NCBI GenBank assembly: GCA_934481375.1
Contig: CAKSPN010000090.1
Span: 1-7,039, forward strand
DNA from: an uncultured Clostridia bacterium
GTDB lineage: Bacteria; Bacillota; Clostridia; UBA1381
Length of the DNA stretch: 7,039 bases
Reading direction: 5' to 3'
Made by a program: the position numbers and the translations under genes. Positions 1 through 4,278 of this stretch are shown one piece after another. The notes beneath the pieces were generated by a model. The model was not told the origin of the DNA. It saw only the letters and a list, made by a program, of their open reading frames with translations, and did not search any database. How positions within the stretch are numbered: position 1 is the first letter of the stretch; the number at the start of each line of letters is the position of its first letter.

Positions 1-55
1 AATTATATTTTACACTATGTTGAGTATGAAGTCTATATTTTATTGCACTTGATAT

Positions 56-61
56 TATAAT
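56..61 (+). promoter_or_regulatory. Possible -10 box (TATAAT), weak promoter candidate
   Basis: A perfect TATAAT hexamer lies in AT-rich sequence before the hairpin series at 75-248. No recognisable -35 box stands 16-18 bases upstream (the bases there read about CTATAT) and there is no extended -10 TG. In AT-rich DNA a lone TATAAT is weak evidence. It matters only because a transcript starting near 68 would run through several hairpins to the terminator at 216-248. Confidence 0.2.
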
Positions 62-74
62 CTACCTCGACCCC

Positions 75-209
75 TACGGAAATTTGTTTTCGTTTGCGGA
101 AACCGTAAAATGTATGTGATAATACATTCGGGTTGATGATGGCATCAACCCCGACAGATTGCGTTTGCAATTACCGCAATCGCCGCAGGGCAAGGGCTTG
201 ACTCCTGCC
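75..209 (+). other. Intergenic hairpin cluster, no protein gene seen
   Basis: This gene-free stretch holds a series of inverted repeats in order: 75-79 with 103-107 (TACGG/CCGTA), 109-115 with 122-128 (AATGTAT/ATACATT, 6-base loop), 130-138 with 143-151 (GGGTTGATG/CATCAACCC, 4-base loop), 157-163 with 175-181 (GATTGCG/CGCAATC), and 189-196 with 202-209 (imperfect). The first 60 bases are AT-rich with stops in all forward frames. It could be a structured small RNA, a decayed intergenic repeat element, or plain spacer. No known RNA family was recognised. Confidence 0.4.
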
Positions 210-213
210 GAAA
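185..213 (+). repeat. Diverged copy of an intergenic mini-repeat (copy B)
   Basis: It shares the blocks GCAGGGCAAG, CTTG and TGCCGAAA, in the same order and nearly the same spacing, with the reverse complement of 3048-3075: 22 identical bases in those blocks over 28-29 positions. In both places the TGCCGAAA end lies just before a terminator hairpin, and the GGCAAG...TGCC part can fold into a small stem. This suggests two members of a dispersed intergenic element, though two copies are few. Confidence 0.4.
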
Positions 214-215
214 CA

Positions 216-248
216 AAACAAGCCGAACCAATCAGGTTCGGCTTGTTT
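216..248 (-). terminator. Rho-independent terminator after the alcohol dehydrogenase operon
   Basis: A perfect 14-bp stem (216-229 with 235-248, GC-rich core AAGCCGAACC) closes a 5-base loop AATCA. It begins 14 bases after the dehydrogenase stop codon. On the minus strand the hairpin is followed by a T-rich run (GTTTTGTTTC). The plus-strand side is also T-rich (TTTGTTT is part of and follows the stem), so it could stop transcription from either direction. Confidence 0.85.
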
Positions 249-261
249 GTTTACGCTGATA

Positions 262-1419
262 TTAATAACATTCCTTAAGCACCGTCAGTATATCCTCTGC
301 GGTCATTTTTTTGTATCCGCCGCCCGGAACGGTCGAATTTGCAATAAGCGGTAACATATCCTCCGATGCGCCAAGCTCACGCAGTGTAAGCGGCAATCCG
401 AGTTCTTTTATAAAATCCTTAAGCTTTTCAATTCCAAGAGCCGTAACGGCGTCCGTATCATCTTCGCTGACGCCCCATACGTTTCTTGCAAAGCGTGCAA
501 ATTTTTCGGGAGCATACTTGCAGATGTATTTGTAATACGGAACGGAAACAACGGCAAGTCCTGCGCCGTGAGCGCAGTCGGTGTATGCGCCTATCTGATG
601 TTCAATCATATGCACTTCCCAGTCCTGTTCCTTTGAAAGTCCCGTAATGGTGTTAAGTCCTATTGTTGCGCACCACATAATATTACTGCGTGCCTCGTAA
701 TCCTGCTGATTTTTAAGCGCCGCACGTGCGCTGTGTACGAGTGAGCGCATAACTCCCTCAAGTACGTAATCGGTGGTGTTGTCGTCGTCGCCCGAGAAAT
801 ACTGCTCCATAAGATGTGACATCGTGTCAAAAATACCGCTGACCATCTGATATTTCGGAACGGTGTATGTGTATTCGGGGTTTAAAACGGAGAATTTCGG
901 GTTCACGTTTGACGGGAATACTCTGCCGTTTTTGAGCATTTTTTCTTCGTTTGTGATTACCGAGCCGCCGTTCATTTCGGAGCCTGTGCCTGCCATTGTG
1001 AGTATGGAGGCAACGGGTACGATTTTGTTGTCCACGTCCTCAAAGTTTACCCAGTATCTCTGCCAGGGATCGCCCTCGCAGTATGCCGATACGGAAATTC
1101 CCTTTGCGCAGTCTATTACCGAGCCGCCGCCGACAGCAAGTATAAGGTCAACGTTGTTCTCACGTACAAGCCGTGCGCCCTCAAGAAGCTGTGAGTATGA
1201 CGGGTTCGACTTAATTCCCAAAAGTTCGGTAACTTTTTTGTCTGCCGAGTTGAGTATTTCAATTACTTTGTCATACAGTCCGCTTTTCTTGACGGAGTTT
1301 TTTCCGTATATTAGAAGTATGTTCTCGCCGTAGTTTTTAAGCTCGTCGGACAAATTGCCGAGAGCTGTTTTTCCGAAATAAATTTTTGTCGGGTTGTAAT
1401 AGGTAAAATCAAATTTCAT
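262..1419 (-). CDS. Iron-containing (type III) alcohol dehydrogenase
   Basis: A cytoplasmic NAD(P)H-dependent alcohol/aldehyde oxidoreductase of the BdhA/YqhD-like iron-type family; 385 residues is the usual full length. The nucleotide-binding loop GGGS is at 97-100, followed by VIDCAKG. The metal ligands expected in this family are present: D198 and H202 (FDTMSHLMEQ), H270 (WEVHMIEH) and H284 (DCAHGAGLA). The start ATG at 1417-1419 has GGAGGG seven bases upstream. It lies 14 bases after the decarboxylase/cupin gene, so the two form an operon that ends at the 216-248 terminator. Linkage to a MerR regulator with cysteines suggests aldehyde reduction (inference); substrate and cofactor preference cannot be read here. 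No damage is seen. Confidence 0.95.
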   Translation of the reverse strand: MKFDFTYYNPTKIYFGKTALGNLSDELKNYGENILLIYGKNSVKKSGLYDKVIEILNSADKKVTELLGIKSNPSYSQLLEGARLVRENNVDLILAVGGGSVIDCAKGISVSAYCEGDPWQRYWVNFEDVDNKIVPVASILTMAGTGSEMNGGSVITNEEKMLKNGRVFPSNVNPKFSVLNPEYTYTVPKYQMVSGIFDTMSHLMEQYFSGDDDNTTDYVLEGVMRSLVHSARAALKNQQDYEARSNIMWCATIGLNTITGLSKEQDWEVHMIEHQIGAYTDCAHGAGLAVVSVPYYKYICKYAPEKFARFARNVWGVSEDDTDAVTALGIEKLKDFIKELGLPLTLRELGASEDMLPLIANSTVPGGGYKKMTAEDILTVLKECY

Positions 1420-1433
1420 AGTAAATCCCTCCG

Positions 1434-2168
1434 TTATAATTTTGAATAGTGTTCATCATCAACAGGCTCAAGCCATTGATTTGACGTTTCCTCGCCGGGA
1501 CATTCCACAGCTAAGTGCGAAAACCAGCTGTCCGCTTTTGCGCCGTGCCAGTGTTTGACGTTTGCGGGAATGGTAACCACGTCGCCGCATTTAAGGCTTT
1601 GCGCCTCTTTGCCCTCCTCCTGGTACCAGCCTTCGCCGTCTATGCACAGAAGCAATTGACCGCCGCCGCTTTTTGCCTTGTGAATGTGCCAGTTGTTGCG
1701 GCAGCCCGGTTCAAAGGTTACGTTTGCGATAAATACGGTCTGTTTCGGGTCGGTAAGCGGTTTAAGATAGCTGTTTCCGATAAAATACTTTGCATATGCG
1801 CTGTTAGGCTCGCCCAAGCCGAACATTCCGCCATGCTCCGGCTCACCGCCGTCCGCATATACGTCCTTGACTACCCTGAAAGCCGCCCATGCATTGGGCC
1901 AGCCTGCATAGAAAGCAAGGTGCGTAAGTATTTCCGCCATTTCCGTTTTTGTCACGCCGTTTGCTTTTGCCGTTCTTGCGTGATATTCAAAGGAGCTGTC
2001 AACCATACCCTTGCTCACAAGTGCGCTGATTGTAAGAATTGAGCGCATTTTCAATGAAAGCTTGTTCTCCCTTGACCATACCTCGCCGAAAAGCACATCG
2101 TCATTAAGCTCTGCAAACTTAGGTGCAAACTCGCCTAAACTGTCTCTGCCTGCAGTTTGTTTAACCAT
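1434..2168 (-). CDS. Carboxymuconolactone decarboxylase-cupin fusion protein
   Basis: A 244-residue two-domain cytoplasmic protein. Residues about 20-105 match the carboxymuconolactone decarboxylase/AhpD-like fold, with the helix pair EYHARTAKANGVTKTE and LTHLAFYAGWPNAWAAF (H63, H83). The AhpD CxxC redox pair is absent, so peroxidase-type thiol chemistry is unlikely. Residues about 130-225 are a single-domain cupin with metal-ligand pattern H161-x-H163, Q171 and H206 or H208 (NWHIH, GGGQLLL, KHWHGA). Fusions of this kind are common in anaerobes, often near oxidoreductases; the reaction is unknown. The start at 2168 is fixed by AAGGAGG at 2179-2185, ten bases upstream. First gene of the operon, driven by the 19-bp-spacer promoter at 2231-2261. 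Confidence 0.92.
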   Translation of the reverse strand: MVKQTAGRDSLGEFAPKFAELNDDVLFGEVWSRENKLSLKMRSILTISALVSKGMVDSSFEYHARTAKANGVTKTEMAEILTHLAFYAGWPNAWAAFRVVKDVYADGGEPEHGGMFGLGEPNSAYAKYFIGNSYLKPLTDPKQTVFIANVTFEPGCRNNWHIHKAKSGGGQLLLCIDGEGWYQEEGKEAQSLKCGDVVTIPANVKHWHGAKADSWFSHLAVECPGEETSNQWLEPVDDEHYSKL

Positions 2169-2183
2169 TTTTATTCTTCCTCC

Positions 2184-2212
2184 TTGACATCGATATTATT
2201 AAATGATATAAT
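2184..2212 (+). promoter_or_regulatory. Consensus sigma-A promoter for merR-tfoX
   Basis: TTGACA (2184-2189), a 17-base spacer and TATAAT (2207-2212) match the housekeeping consensus at all twelve positions. Transcription would start near 2219, giving an 80-base leader before the merR ATG that includes the palindrome at 2239-2258. A bound MerR could therefore impede its own transcription. The -35 box overlaps the ribosome site of the minus-strand fusion gene. Confidence 0.8.
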
Positions 2213-2230
2213 ATCTTAAAGTTCATTTAT

Positions 2231-2261
2231 ATTCTACAACTTAAAGTATACTTTAAGTCAA
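2231..2261 (-). promoter_or_regulatory. MerR-type promoter with 19-bp spacer for the minus-strand operon
   Basis: Read on the minus strand: TTGACT (2256-2261), a 19-base spacer, TAGAAT (2231-2236). Both hexamers are near consensus, but the spacer is two bases longer than optimal. That is the classic form of promoters activated by MerR-family proteins, which untwist the spacer. Transcription would start near 2224, leaving a 56-base leader before the fusion gene at 2168. Confidence 0.8.
2239..2258. promoter_or_regulatory. Perfect 20-bp palindromic operator for MerR
   Basis: ACTTAAAGTATACTTTAAGT is identical to its own reverse complement. It fills most of the spacer of the minus-strand promoter and overlaps three bases of its -35 box, exactly where MerR dimers bind. 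The half-site CTTAAAG resembles, from memory, operators described for the AdhR/NmlR electrophile-sensing branch; this recollection is unchecked. Confidence 0.85.
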
Positions 2262-2299
2262 GAGTTTTTTGAAAAATTTTTACGGGAGATTTAAAAAAA

Positions 2300-2734
2300 A
2301 TGCTGTACACTGTAGGGGAAATAGCAAAAAAAATAGGTGTTGCGCCGTCAACGCTGAGATATTATGATAAAGAAGGTCTGCTGCCGTTCGTGGAAAGGAG
2401 CGGAAGCGGCATAAGAATGTTTAAGGACTCCGACCTGGAGTGGCTGGCGGTAATAGAGTGCTTAAAAAAGACGGGTATGCCGATTAAGGAAATAAAGAAA
2501 TTTATAGACTGGTGTATGGAGGGCGACTCCACGATAGAAAAGCGCCTGGAGCTTATCGACAGACAGCGTGACGCCGTTTTGAGGGAGCAGGAACAGCTCA
2601 AAAAAACGCTTGAAACGCTTAACTACAAGCACTGGTATTACGAAACGGCAAAAAAAGCAGGCACGTGTGCCGTGCATAAAAATATGAAAGAGGAAGATAT
2701 TCCGGAGGAATTTCGTTCAAGGAGGAAAGGATAA
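2300..2734 (+). CDS. MerR-family transcriptional regulator (AdhR/NmlR-like)
   Basis: A 144-residue DNA-binding regulator. The N-terminal winged helix-turn-helix is complete: YTVGEIAKKIGVAPSTLRYY (3-22), then the wing GIRMF (37-41) and DLEWL. A dimerisation coiled coil follows at about 77-107. C54 (in IECLKKTGMP) and C72 (in IDWCMEGD) lie where electrophile-sensing MerR proteins such as NmlR/AdhR keep cysteines; C123 lies in the short C-terminal tail. There is no large ligand-binding domain. It is transcribed divergently from the fusion/dehydrogenase operon, and the operator sits between them. The ribosome site is modest (GGGAG, 11 bases before ATG). It overlaps the next gene by one base (TAATG). 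The sensed molecule is unproven. Confidence 0.93.
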   Translation: MLYTVGEIAKKIGVAPSTLRYYDKEGLLPFVERSGSGIRMFKDSDLEWLAVIECLKKTGMPIKEIKKFIDWCMEGDSTIEKRLELIDRQRDAVLREQEQLKKTLETLNYKHWYYETAKKAGTCAVHKNMKEEDIPEEFRSRRKG

Positions 2735-3024
2735 TGGCAACATCGAAAGAATATAAGAATTTTGTGCTCGAATGTCTGGCGGATACGGGCGAAATAAGCT
2801 GCCGTGCGATGATGGGTGAGTATTTGCTTTATTACAATAAAAAGCTTATCGGCGGAATTTACGATAACAGAGTGCTTGTAAAAATCACAAGTGGCAACGA
2901 AAAATACAATATGCCGAAAGAAATCCCGTATGATGGCGCAAAGCCGCAGTATATGATAGAGGATATCGAGGACAGCGACAAGGTAAAAAATATCATTATT
3001 GATACCTATAACAGTATAAAATAG
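2734..3024 (+). CDS. TfoX N-terminal domain protein
   Basis: A 96-residue protein matching only the N-terminal domain of TfoX/Sxy. The recognisable part is RAMMGEYLLYYNKKLIGGIY (24-43), the counterpart of the family's MFGxxGLYxxxxxFA core, followed by NRVLVKI and the conserved tail with AKPQYMIEDI. The C-terminal helix-hairpin-helix-like domain of full-length TfoX is missing, as in many Firmicute homologues. In gammaproteobacteria TfoX controls competence; that role should not be carried over here. The start ATG overlaps the merR stop by one base, and AAGGAGG at 2719-2725 stands eight bases upstream, so it is efficiently co-translated with merR. The gene ends inside the terminator stem at 3018-3050. 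Its function in this setting is unknown. Confidence 0.88.
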   Translation: MATSKEYKNFVLECLADTGEISCRAMMGEYLLYYNKKLIGGIYDNRVLVKITSGNEKYNMPKEIPYDGAKPQYMIEDIEDSDKVKNIIIDTYNSIK

Positions 3025-3050
3025 GGTGTTGCGCTGCAACACCCTATTTT
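3018..3050 (+). terminator. Bidirectional terminator between tfoX-like and xre genes
   Basis: A perfect 15-bp stem (3018-3032 with 3036-3050) with a GCT apex; in practice about 14 bp around a 5-base loop. The arms begin and end with AAAAT/ATTTT, giving a U-run on either strand. The TAG stop of the TfoX-like gene lies inside the left arm (3022-3024). It separates the convergent merR-tfoX and xre transcripts. Confidence 0.85.
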
Positions 3051-3075
3051 CGGCAAGAACAAGTTCTTGCCCTGC
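3048..3075 (-). repeat. Intergenic mini-repeat (copy A) with perfect hairpin
   Basis: This is the minus-strand counterpart of the element at 185-213, sharing GCAGGGCAAG, CTTG and TGCCGAAA in order. Here 3052-3060 and 3063-3071 (GGCAAGAAC/GTTCTTGCC) pair perfectly across two bases; the same part of copy B can also pair, with one mismatch and one G-T pair. A further word, ATTTTACACT, occurs on the minus strand at 3083-3092 and on the plus strand at 7-16, though at a different distance from the element. Confidence 0.45.
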
Positions 3076-3113
3076 AAAGCACAGTGTAAAATGTGACCAC
3101 AATCCGCAGAGGT

Positions 3114-3359
3114 TTATTTTAAAAGCTCGTCTGCCGATGTGTTGAATATTTGCGCAATAACCTTTAGTTCTATATCGGTAACAAAGCGTTCGCCGCTTTC
3201 GATGCGCTGAACGGCGTTTTTATCAACATCAATCCCGTTAATCTGCAATTTTTCCGCAAGTATTCTCTGTGACATCTTCGGAATATGCTGTTTTCGCAGT
3301 ATATAAATTTTTTCGCCGCAAATATTGTTTTTCCCTGTTTTTGACTTATTTTTAAACAT
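3114..3359 (-). CDS. Small XRE-family helix-turn-helix regulator
   Basis: An 81-residue protein, essentially one Cro/C1-type helix-turn-helix domain. The HTH runs from about residue 30 (SQRILAEKLQ) through the recognition region (DKNAVQRIESGERFVTD) to the final helices LKVIAQIFNTSADELL. The N-terminal MFKNKSKTGKNNICGEKI is typical of a clostridial subfamily whose members begin at this point. The frame stays open upstream to an ATG at 3443, but the chosen start at 3357-3359 has AGAGG five bases ahead, and the extra 28 residues would cross the promoter/operator region. It is divergent from the TM2-DUF2752 pair, and the repeats between them are its likely binding sites. No sensor domain is present. 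Confidence 0.88.
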   Translation of the reverse strand: MFKNKSKTGKNNICGEKIYILRKQHIPKMSQRILAEKLQINGIDVDKNAVQRIESGERFVTDIELKVIAQIFNTSADELLK

Positions 3360-3373
3360 AATATACCTCTTTT

Positions 3374-3385
3374 TGACATTTAGTG
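3374..3385 (+). repeat. Upstream TGACATTTAGTG direct repeat
   Basis: TGACATTTAGTG here recurs exactly at 3424-3435, 50 bases away, about five helical turns. The two copies bracket the promoter at 3387-3415. This copy lies just upstream of its -35 box and about 15 bases before the xre start codon. It lacks the inverted second half-site that the downstream copy has. It is probably a second, weaker regulator site. Confidence 0.6.
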
Positions 3386-3386
3386 C

Positions 3387-3415
3387 TTGACAAAATAACA
3401 ATATCATGATATACT
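3387..3415 (+). promoter_or_regulatory. Consensus promoter for the TM2-DUF2752 pair
   Basis: TTGACA (3387-3392), a 17-base spacer, TATACT (3410-3415): eleven of twelve consensus positions. Transcription would start near 3422, right at the edge of the inverted repeat 3424-3442. That supports initiation of the TM2 protein at 3518 rather than at the ATG at 3437. Confidence 0.75.
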
Positions 3416-3423
3416 GTAGAAAA

Positions 3424-3442
3424 TGACATTTAGTGAATGTCA
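3424..3442. promoter_or_regulatory. Inverted-repeat operator, probably for the XRE regulator
   Basis: TGACATT and AATGTCA form a perfect 7-bp inverted repeat around TAGTG. It covers the inferred start site of the plus-strand promoter. Its right half also contains a minus-strand TTGACA (3438-3443), a possible xre -35 box with a poor -10 (TACAGT at 3413-3418, spacer 19). Binding here could repress both directions. Assignment to the neighbouring XRE protein is inference from position and symmetry. Confidence 0.65.
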
Positions 3443-3461
3443 AAATATAAAATGATAAAGT

Positions 3462-3498
3462 CCGAAGAAAAATTTCTTCGGCTTTGTGCCGCAGGCAC
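3462..3498 (+). other. Two-hairpin leader before the TM2 gene
   Basis: Within the inferred 5' leader of about 95 bases, 3462-3470 pairs perfectly with 3473-3481 (CCGAAGAAA/TTTCTTCGG), and 3486-3490 pairs with 3494-3498 (GTGCC/GGCAC). The second hairpin ends two bases before the GGAAAGGA ribosome site at 3499-3506. No strong U-tract follows, so attenuation is uncertain; effects on translation or mRNA stability are possible. No riboswitch family was recognised. Confidence 0.4.
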
Positions 3499-3517
3499 GG
3501 AAAGGATTGGTATAAGT

Positions 3518-3853
3518 ATGGAACAGCAAAAAGTTGATATGTTTATTATGACAAATCAAAAGTTTTTTCCGCCGGAAAAGATTATGTATTTAAAAGATAA
3601 GCTGAAAACAATGGACGAAGAAAAATTCTCATTGGTTTCCACAATAGAATTAAAGGATCCTACCACCCTTCTTCTGTTCTCTATTTTCCTCGGTGGACTG
3701 GGAGTAGACAGATTTATGCTGGGTGATACCGGAATAGGTATATTAAAGCTTTTAACCGCCGGAGTATGCGGTATTCTGACAGTCGTTGACTGGTTTACTA
3801 TTACAAAGAAAACAAGAGACTTAAACTTTAACAATGTTATGGCACTCGTTTAA
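3518..3853 (+). CDS. TM2-domain membrane protein
   Basis: A 111-residue protein. Residues 1-46 are a soluble segment (MEQQKVDMFI, KFFPPEKI, MDEEKF) of a type repeatedly seen before TM2 domains in clostridia. Then come two membrane helices at about 49-67 and 73-94 joined by a short turn carrying the DRF motif (64-66, GGLGVDRFMLGDTG), the hallmark of TM2. The start is set at ATG 3518 because GGAAAGGA lies about 11 bases upstream, family members start at this point, and the upstream in-frame ATG at 3437 has no ribosome site and sits in the operator. The function of bacterial TM2 proteins is not established. It overlaps the DUF2752 gene by 20 bases. Confidence 0.87.
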   Translation: MEQQKVDMFIMTNQKFFPPEKIMYLKDKLKTMDEEKFSLVSTIELKDPTTLLLFSIFLGGLGVDRFMLGDTGIGILKLLTAGVCGILTVVDWFTITKKTRDLNFNNVMALV

Positions 3854-4190
3854 TGAAAAATTCGGGCAGGAAACAAAAATTCTGTTTTTGTTTGTTTTTA
3901 TAACGTGCGTTTGCAATTTTATGAACATTCATTGTATTGTTTTTAAAATTACGGGCATTCCGTGTCCCACCTGTTATATGACAAGAGCGCTTGTATCTCT
4001 TGCCAAGGGTAATTTTTATTTGTATGCAAAATACAATATTATGGCATTGCCTGTTGCTCTCGTATTTGCGGGAGAGTTGTTCAATAAAGCTTTCGGCAAA
4101 TATAAAGCGGTATTGCATATTTGCTGTACTGTTATTTTGACGATTAACATGATATATTATGTGTATCGGATTGATTTAATTCCCCATTAA
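3834..4190 (+). CDS. DUF2752 membrane protein
   Basis: A 118-residue integral membrane protein with the DUF2752 signature: GIPCPTCYMTRA (41-52) followed by LAKGNFYLYAKYNIMALPVAL. The usual motif is CPxCGxTRA; here tyrosine replaces glycine after the second cysteine, while C44, C47, T50 and R51 are kept. Membrane helices are expected at about 15-38, 68-86 and 91-112. The ATG lies inside the end of the TM2 gene, in another frame, with only a weak ribosome site, so translation probably depends on coupling to TM2. The ATG at 3853 overlapping the TM2 stop opens only a short dead-end frame. DUF2752 and TM2 genes often neighbour each other in Firmicutes (from general knowledge), suggesting a joint envelope role that remains unknown. 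Confidence 0.85.
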   Translation: MLWHSFNEKFGQETKILFLFVFITCVCNFMNIHCIVFKITGIPCPTCYMTRALVSLAKGNFYLYAKYNIMALPVALVFAGELFNKAFGKYKAVLHICCTVILTINMIYYVYRIDLIPH

Positions 4191-4195
4191 ATCAA
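4171..4195 (+). repeat. AT-rich hairpin over the DUF2752 stop codon
   Basis: TTGATTTAAT (4171-4180) pairs perfectly with ATTAAATCAA (4186-4195) around TCCCC. The stop codon lies in the right arm (4188-4190). The stem is purely A-T/G-C poor and has no U-tract behind it, so it may protect the mRNA 3' end or be incidental; the real terminator is at 4239-4278. Confidence 0.35.
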
Positions 4196-4238
4196 AAGTT
4201 TCCACTCTTCAAAGGAGTTTTTAAAGCTTTAGCTCCGA

Positions 4239-4278
4239 AAAAAATATAAGCGCCGTAAAAACGGCGCTTATATTTTTT
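4239..4278. terminator. Bidirectional terminator between DUF2752 and pflA
   Basis: A perfect 17-bp stem (4239-4255 with 4262-4278) with a TAAAAA loop and GC core AAGCGCCG. Both flanks are homopolymer A/T runs: seven T follow on the minus strand and six on the plus strand. It begins within the pflA stop codon (4277-4279) and serves both convergent transcripts. Confidence 0.92.

Noticed and set aside
1..60. Possible C-terminal end of an upstream plus-strand gene (open to the TAA at 58-60)
   Set aside because: Only 19 codons, very AT-rich, no recognisable protein character; it cannot be told from chance.
863..1333. Long open frame on the plus strand antisense to the alcohol dehydrogenase
   Set aside because: Mirror frame of a well-supported gene; no ribosome site, no family resemblance and low-complexity Ser/Phe-rich translation.
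1515..2042. 175-codon plus-strand frame antisense to the CMD-cupin gene
   Set aside because: Cys/Val/Ala-rich product typical of a shadow frame; the minus-strand gene has clear domains and a strong ribosome site.
2638..3102. 154-codon minus-strand frame across merR end, tfoX-like gene and terminator
   Set aside because: It runs through a terminator hairpin and opposite a gene with family match and good ribosome site; no domain recognised.
3374..3435. Two 12-base repeats considered as a CRISPR remnant
   Set aside because: Only two short copies, with a consensus promoter between them and one copy part of an inverted repeat; an operator explains them better.
3360..3443. 28-residue N-terminal extension of the XRE protein
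   Set aside because: It would be translated through the operator and promoter, lacks a ribosome site, and the ATG at 3359 has AGAGG and matches the usual family start.
3853..3903. Short frame from the ATG overlapping the TM2 stop
   Set aside because: It ends after 16 codons; the DUF2752 frame starting at 3834 carries the family motif.
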